Source: Planctomycetota bacterium (GTDB lineage Bacteria > Planctomycetota > UBA11346). Taken from it: DNA of 64,000 bases. Location of the stretch: positions 62,001-126,000 of the forward strand of contig BJHQ01000011.1 of assembly GCA_014193115.1 (NCBI GenBank), in the 5' to 3' direction. Positions 62,895-64,000 of this stretch are shown here, piece by piece. The notes under the pieces were generated by a model that was not told the origin of the DNA, did no database searches, and saw nothing but the letters and a program-made list of their open reading frames with translations. The position numbers and the translations under genes were made by a program. Positions within the stretch are counted from its first letter, which is position 1. The number at the start of each line of letters is the position of its first letter.

Positions 62895-64000
62895 GCAGCC
62901 CGAGCGGCAAGACCCTGAAGGGCATCGGCGCCCCGATCCGTCTTCCGTTGTCGGTGGCGGGTCAGGTGGCGTGGACCTCGATCCGGGTGCGGATGGTGCG
63001 CAGCCTGGTGACGGTGTCGTCGGTGGTGCTGGCGGTGGCCTTCCTGCTGACCGTGCTGGGCGAGGCTGCGGTCAACCGGGCGGTGTGGGTATCCCATTCT
63101 GCACTTGCCCAGCCTGAACGTCAGGCGGCCAAGCTGCGCGCGGTCTTGGAGCATCCGCGGAGCGACGAGGAGCTGCTCGACCTGGTCGCGAATCAGGCAG
63201 GGGCACTGGCGGCATGGAGGGCGGCACTGCCACCAATCACGCAGCAGTTACAGCAACCAGTCACCCAGCAACCAGGCACCCCACAAGCAAACGTCCAGTC
63301 CCCTGCGGCTGAACCGGACTTTCCGGCCCTATCCACCGAGGCCGGTTCAGCGGTCCGCCTGATCGCGTGGATCGACGATCTCAAGCCATCTCAGCGCTAT
63401 CTGCTGGTCCGCAACCGTTTGGTGGCGGAATTCGTCTTGAACCTCGATGCGCCTGGCGCGGCCGCCCACTGCCGCGACACCTCCGCAGGATTCAAAGGCG
63501 TACGGCTGCCCCTCGACCGCGACGGACTCGATCGCCTGGCCGCGGCCGGACCGCGTTTGCGCACCGCCTTGGGCGCCTTGGCCGAAGCCGAGCAACGCCG
63601 ATTGGCGCAAGTGGCCGCTGCCGGTGGTCCTGCAGCAGTGGCGGCGAAGCTGACGGGACCTGCCGATCCGGCGGCGATGACTGCGGCTGGAGCTCCCCTC
63701 GACCAGATCCTGCCGGGATTGACCGCGGCCGGACAGGTCGCCTTGGCCGGGCAGATCCGCCTCGACCGGATGGTGGTGGCCGCCGCGAGCGCCTTGGCCA
63801 AGGCCAATGAAATCGATCCGTCCCTGCTCCGGCCGGATGACGTCACAGACTGGCCGGCGCTGCATCGGCTGCTGGCTGAGGCGAGCGCCAAGCCGGAACC
63901 GACCGCGGTCCAGCGTTTGGCGAAGCTTCCCGCGGTCTCCGCCGTCCTGGGCGCCGAGCCGGATGGCGAACGCCTGCGCACCGCGCTCAATGCGGTCCTG
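62891..64000 (+). CDS. ABC-type permease-like membrane protein, incomplete at window end
   Basis: Starts ATG 62891 in ATGA overlap with the PqqD-like gene and is open for 370 codons to the end. A transmembrane helix near residues 37-56 (VSSVVLAVAFLLTVLGEAA) follows a basic amphipathic stretch (AWTSIRVRMVRSLVT), as in MacB/FtsX-like permeases; then a large, mainly soluble domain with Gln/Pro-rich insertion near 130-145. Further helices would lie beyond 64000. The function is a guess from topology; it could be an exporter linked to the PqqD-like protein. Confidence 0.6.
   Translation, partial: MSSPSGKTLKGIGAPIRLPLSVAGQVAWTSIRVRMVRSLVTVSSVVLAVAFLLTVLGEAAVNRAVWVSHSALAQPERQAAKLRAVLEHPRSDEELLDLVANQAGALAAWRAALPPITQQLQQPVTQQPGTPQANVQSPAAEPDFPALSTEAGSAVRLIAWIDDLKPSQRYLLVRNRLVAEFVLNLDAPGAAAHCRDTSAGFKGVRLPLDRDGLDRLAAAGPRLRTALGALAEAEQRRLAQVAAAGGPAAVAAKLTGPADPAAMTAAGAPLDQILPGLTAAGQVALAGQIRLDRMVVAAASALAKANEIDPSLLRPDDVTDWPALHRLLAEASAKPEPTAVQRLAKLPAVSAVLGAEPDGERLRTALNAVL

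Overview
This 64 kb window is a gene-dense, high-GC bacterial chromosome segment (roughly two thirds GC by eye). It has no rRNA, tRNA, phage or CRISPR that I can see. The gene content points to the Planctomycetota or a close PVC relative. The evidence is ECF sigma factors fused to membrane-anchored C-terminal domains, one of them with HEAT repeats; a Ser/Thr kinase fused to a formylglycine-generating-enzyme-type domain; a sigma / FecR / giant pectate-lyase-fold operon ending in a DUF4082-like module; EF-hand membrane proteins; and dense families of palindromic intergenic repeats. The assignment is an inference from family distribution, not from a marker phylogeny.

Layout. 1-11 kb: an aldo/keto reductase fragment, an EF-hand membrane protein, a decayed esterase, a sigma-HEAT fusion, two truncated genes meeting head to head near 6480, and a tightly overlapping minus-strand operon of a methyltransferase, three full GNAT acetyltransferases, a GNAT-like stub and a DinB-PhzF fusion. 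11-19 kb: HAD phosphatase, GH43-like protein, a second sigma-membrane fusion, a three-gene ABC-2 exporter, and an AlkD-like repair protein. 18.8-24 kb: an Rbs-type sugar ABC importer, TrmO, RsmG. 24-31 kb: a REP-associated tyrosine transposase (RAYT) amid REP palindromes, an ABC-F protein, the kinase/FGE fusion, TetR and MerR regulators. 31-40 kb: a membrane protein behind an AT-rich island, MtnB, a glycosyltransferase, feoAB with a tiny Cys-rich FeoB-associated protein and a Fur-like site, a protein-arginine-methyltransferase-like enzyme, an XRE-cupin regulator, and a superoxide dismutase with an in-frame Tat leader. 40-46 kb: the sigma / FecR / pectate-lyase-fold operon. 46-52 kb: pseudouridine synthase, RsmC-like methyltransferase, XseB, STAS protein, a DHH-family protein and EF-G. 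52-53.5 kb: a gene-free repeat hotspot with a 184-bp tandem array. 53.5-64 kb: an M16 metalloprotease lipoprotein, NmrA-like reductase, MATE exporter, FlgE-like hook protein, TPR protein, a PqqD-like protein and an ABC-permease-like membrane protein cut by the window end.

The most interesting items are the translationally coupled acetyltransferase/methyltransferase/DinB-PhzF operon with a leader hairpin, the two membrane-anchored sigma fusions, the FecR protein carrying an enzyme-like outer domain between its sigma factor and a 1141-residue beta-helix protein, the bacterial PRMT-like enzyme beside feoAB, the dual-start Tat/cytosolic SOD, and the RAYT-REP and MITE-like repeat families. All functions are predictions from sequence motifs; no database search was run.
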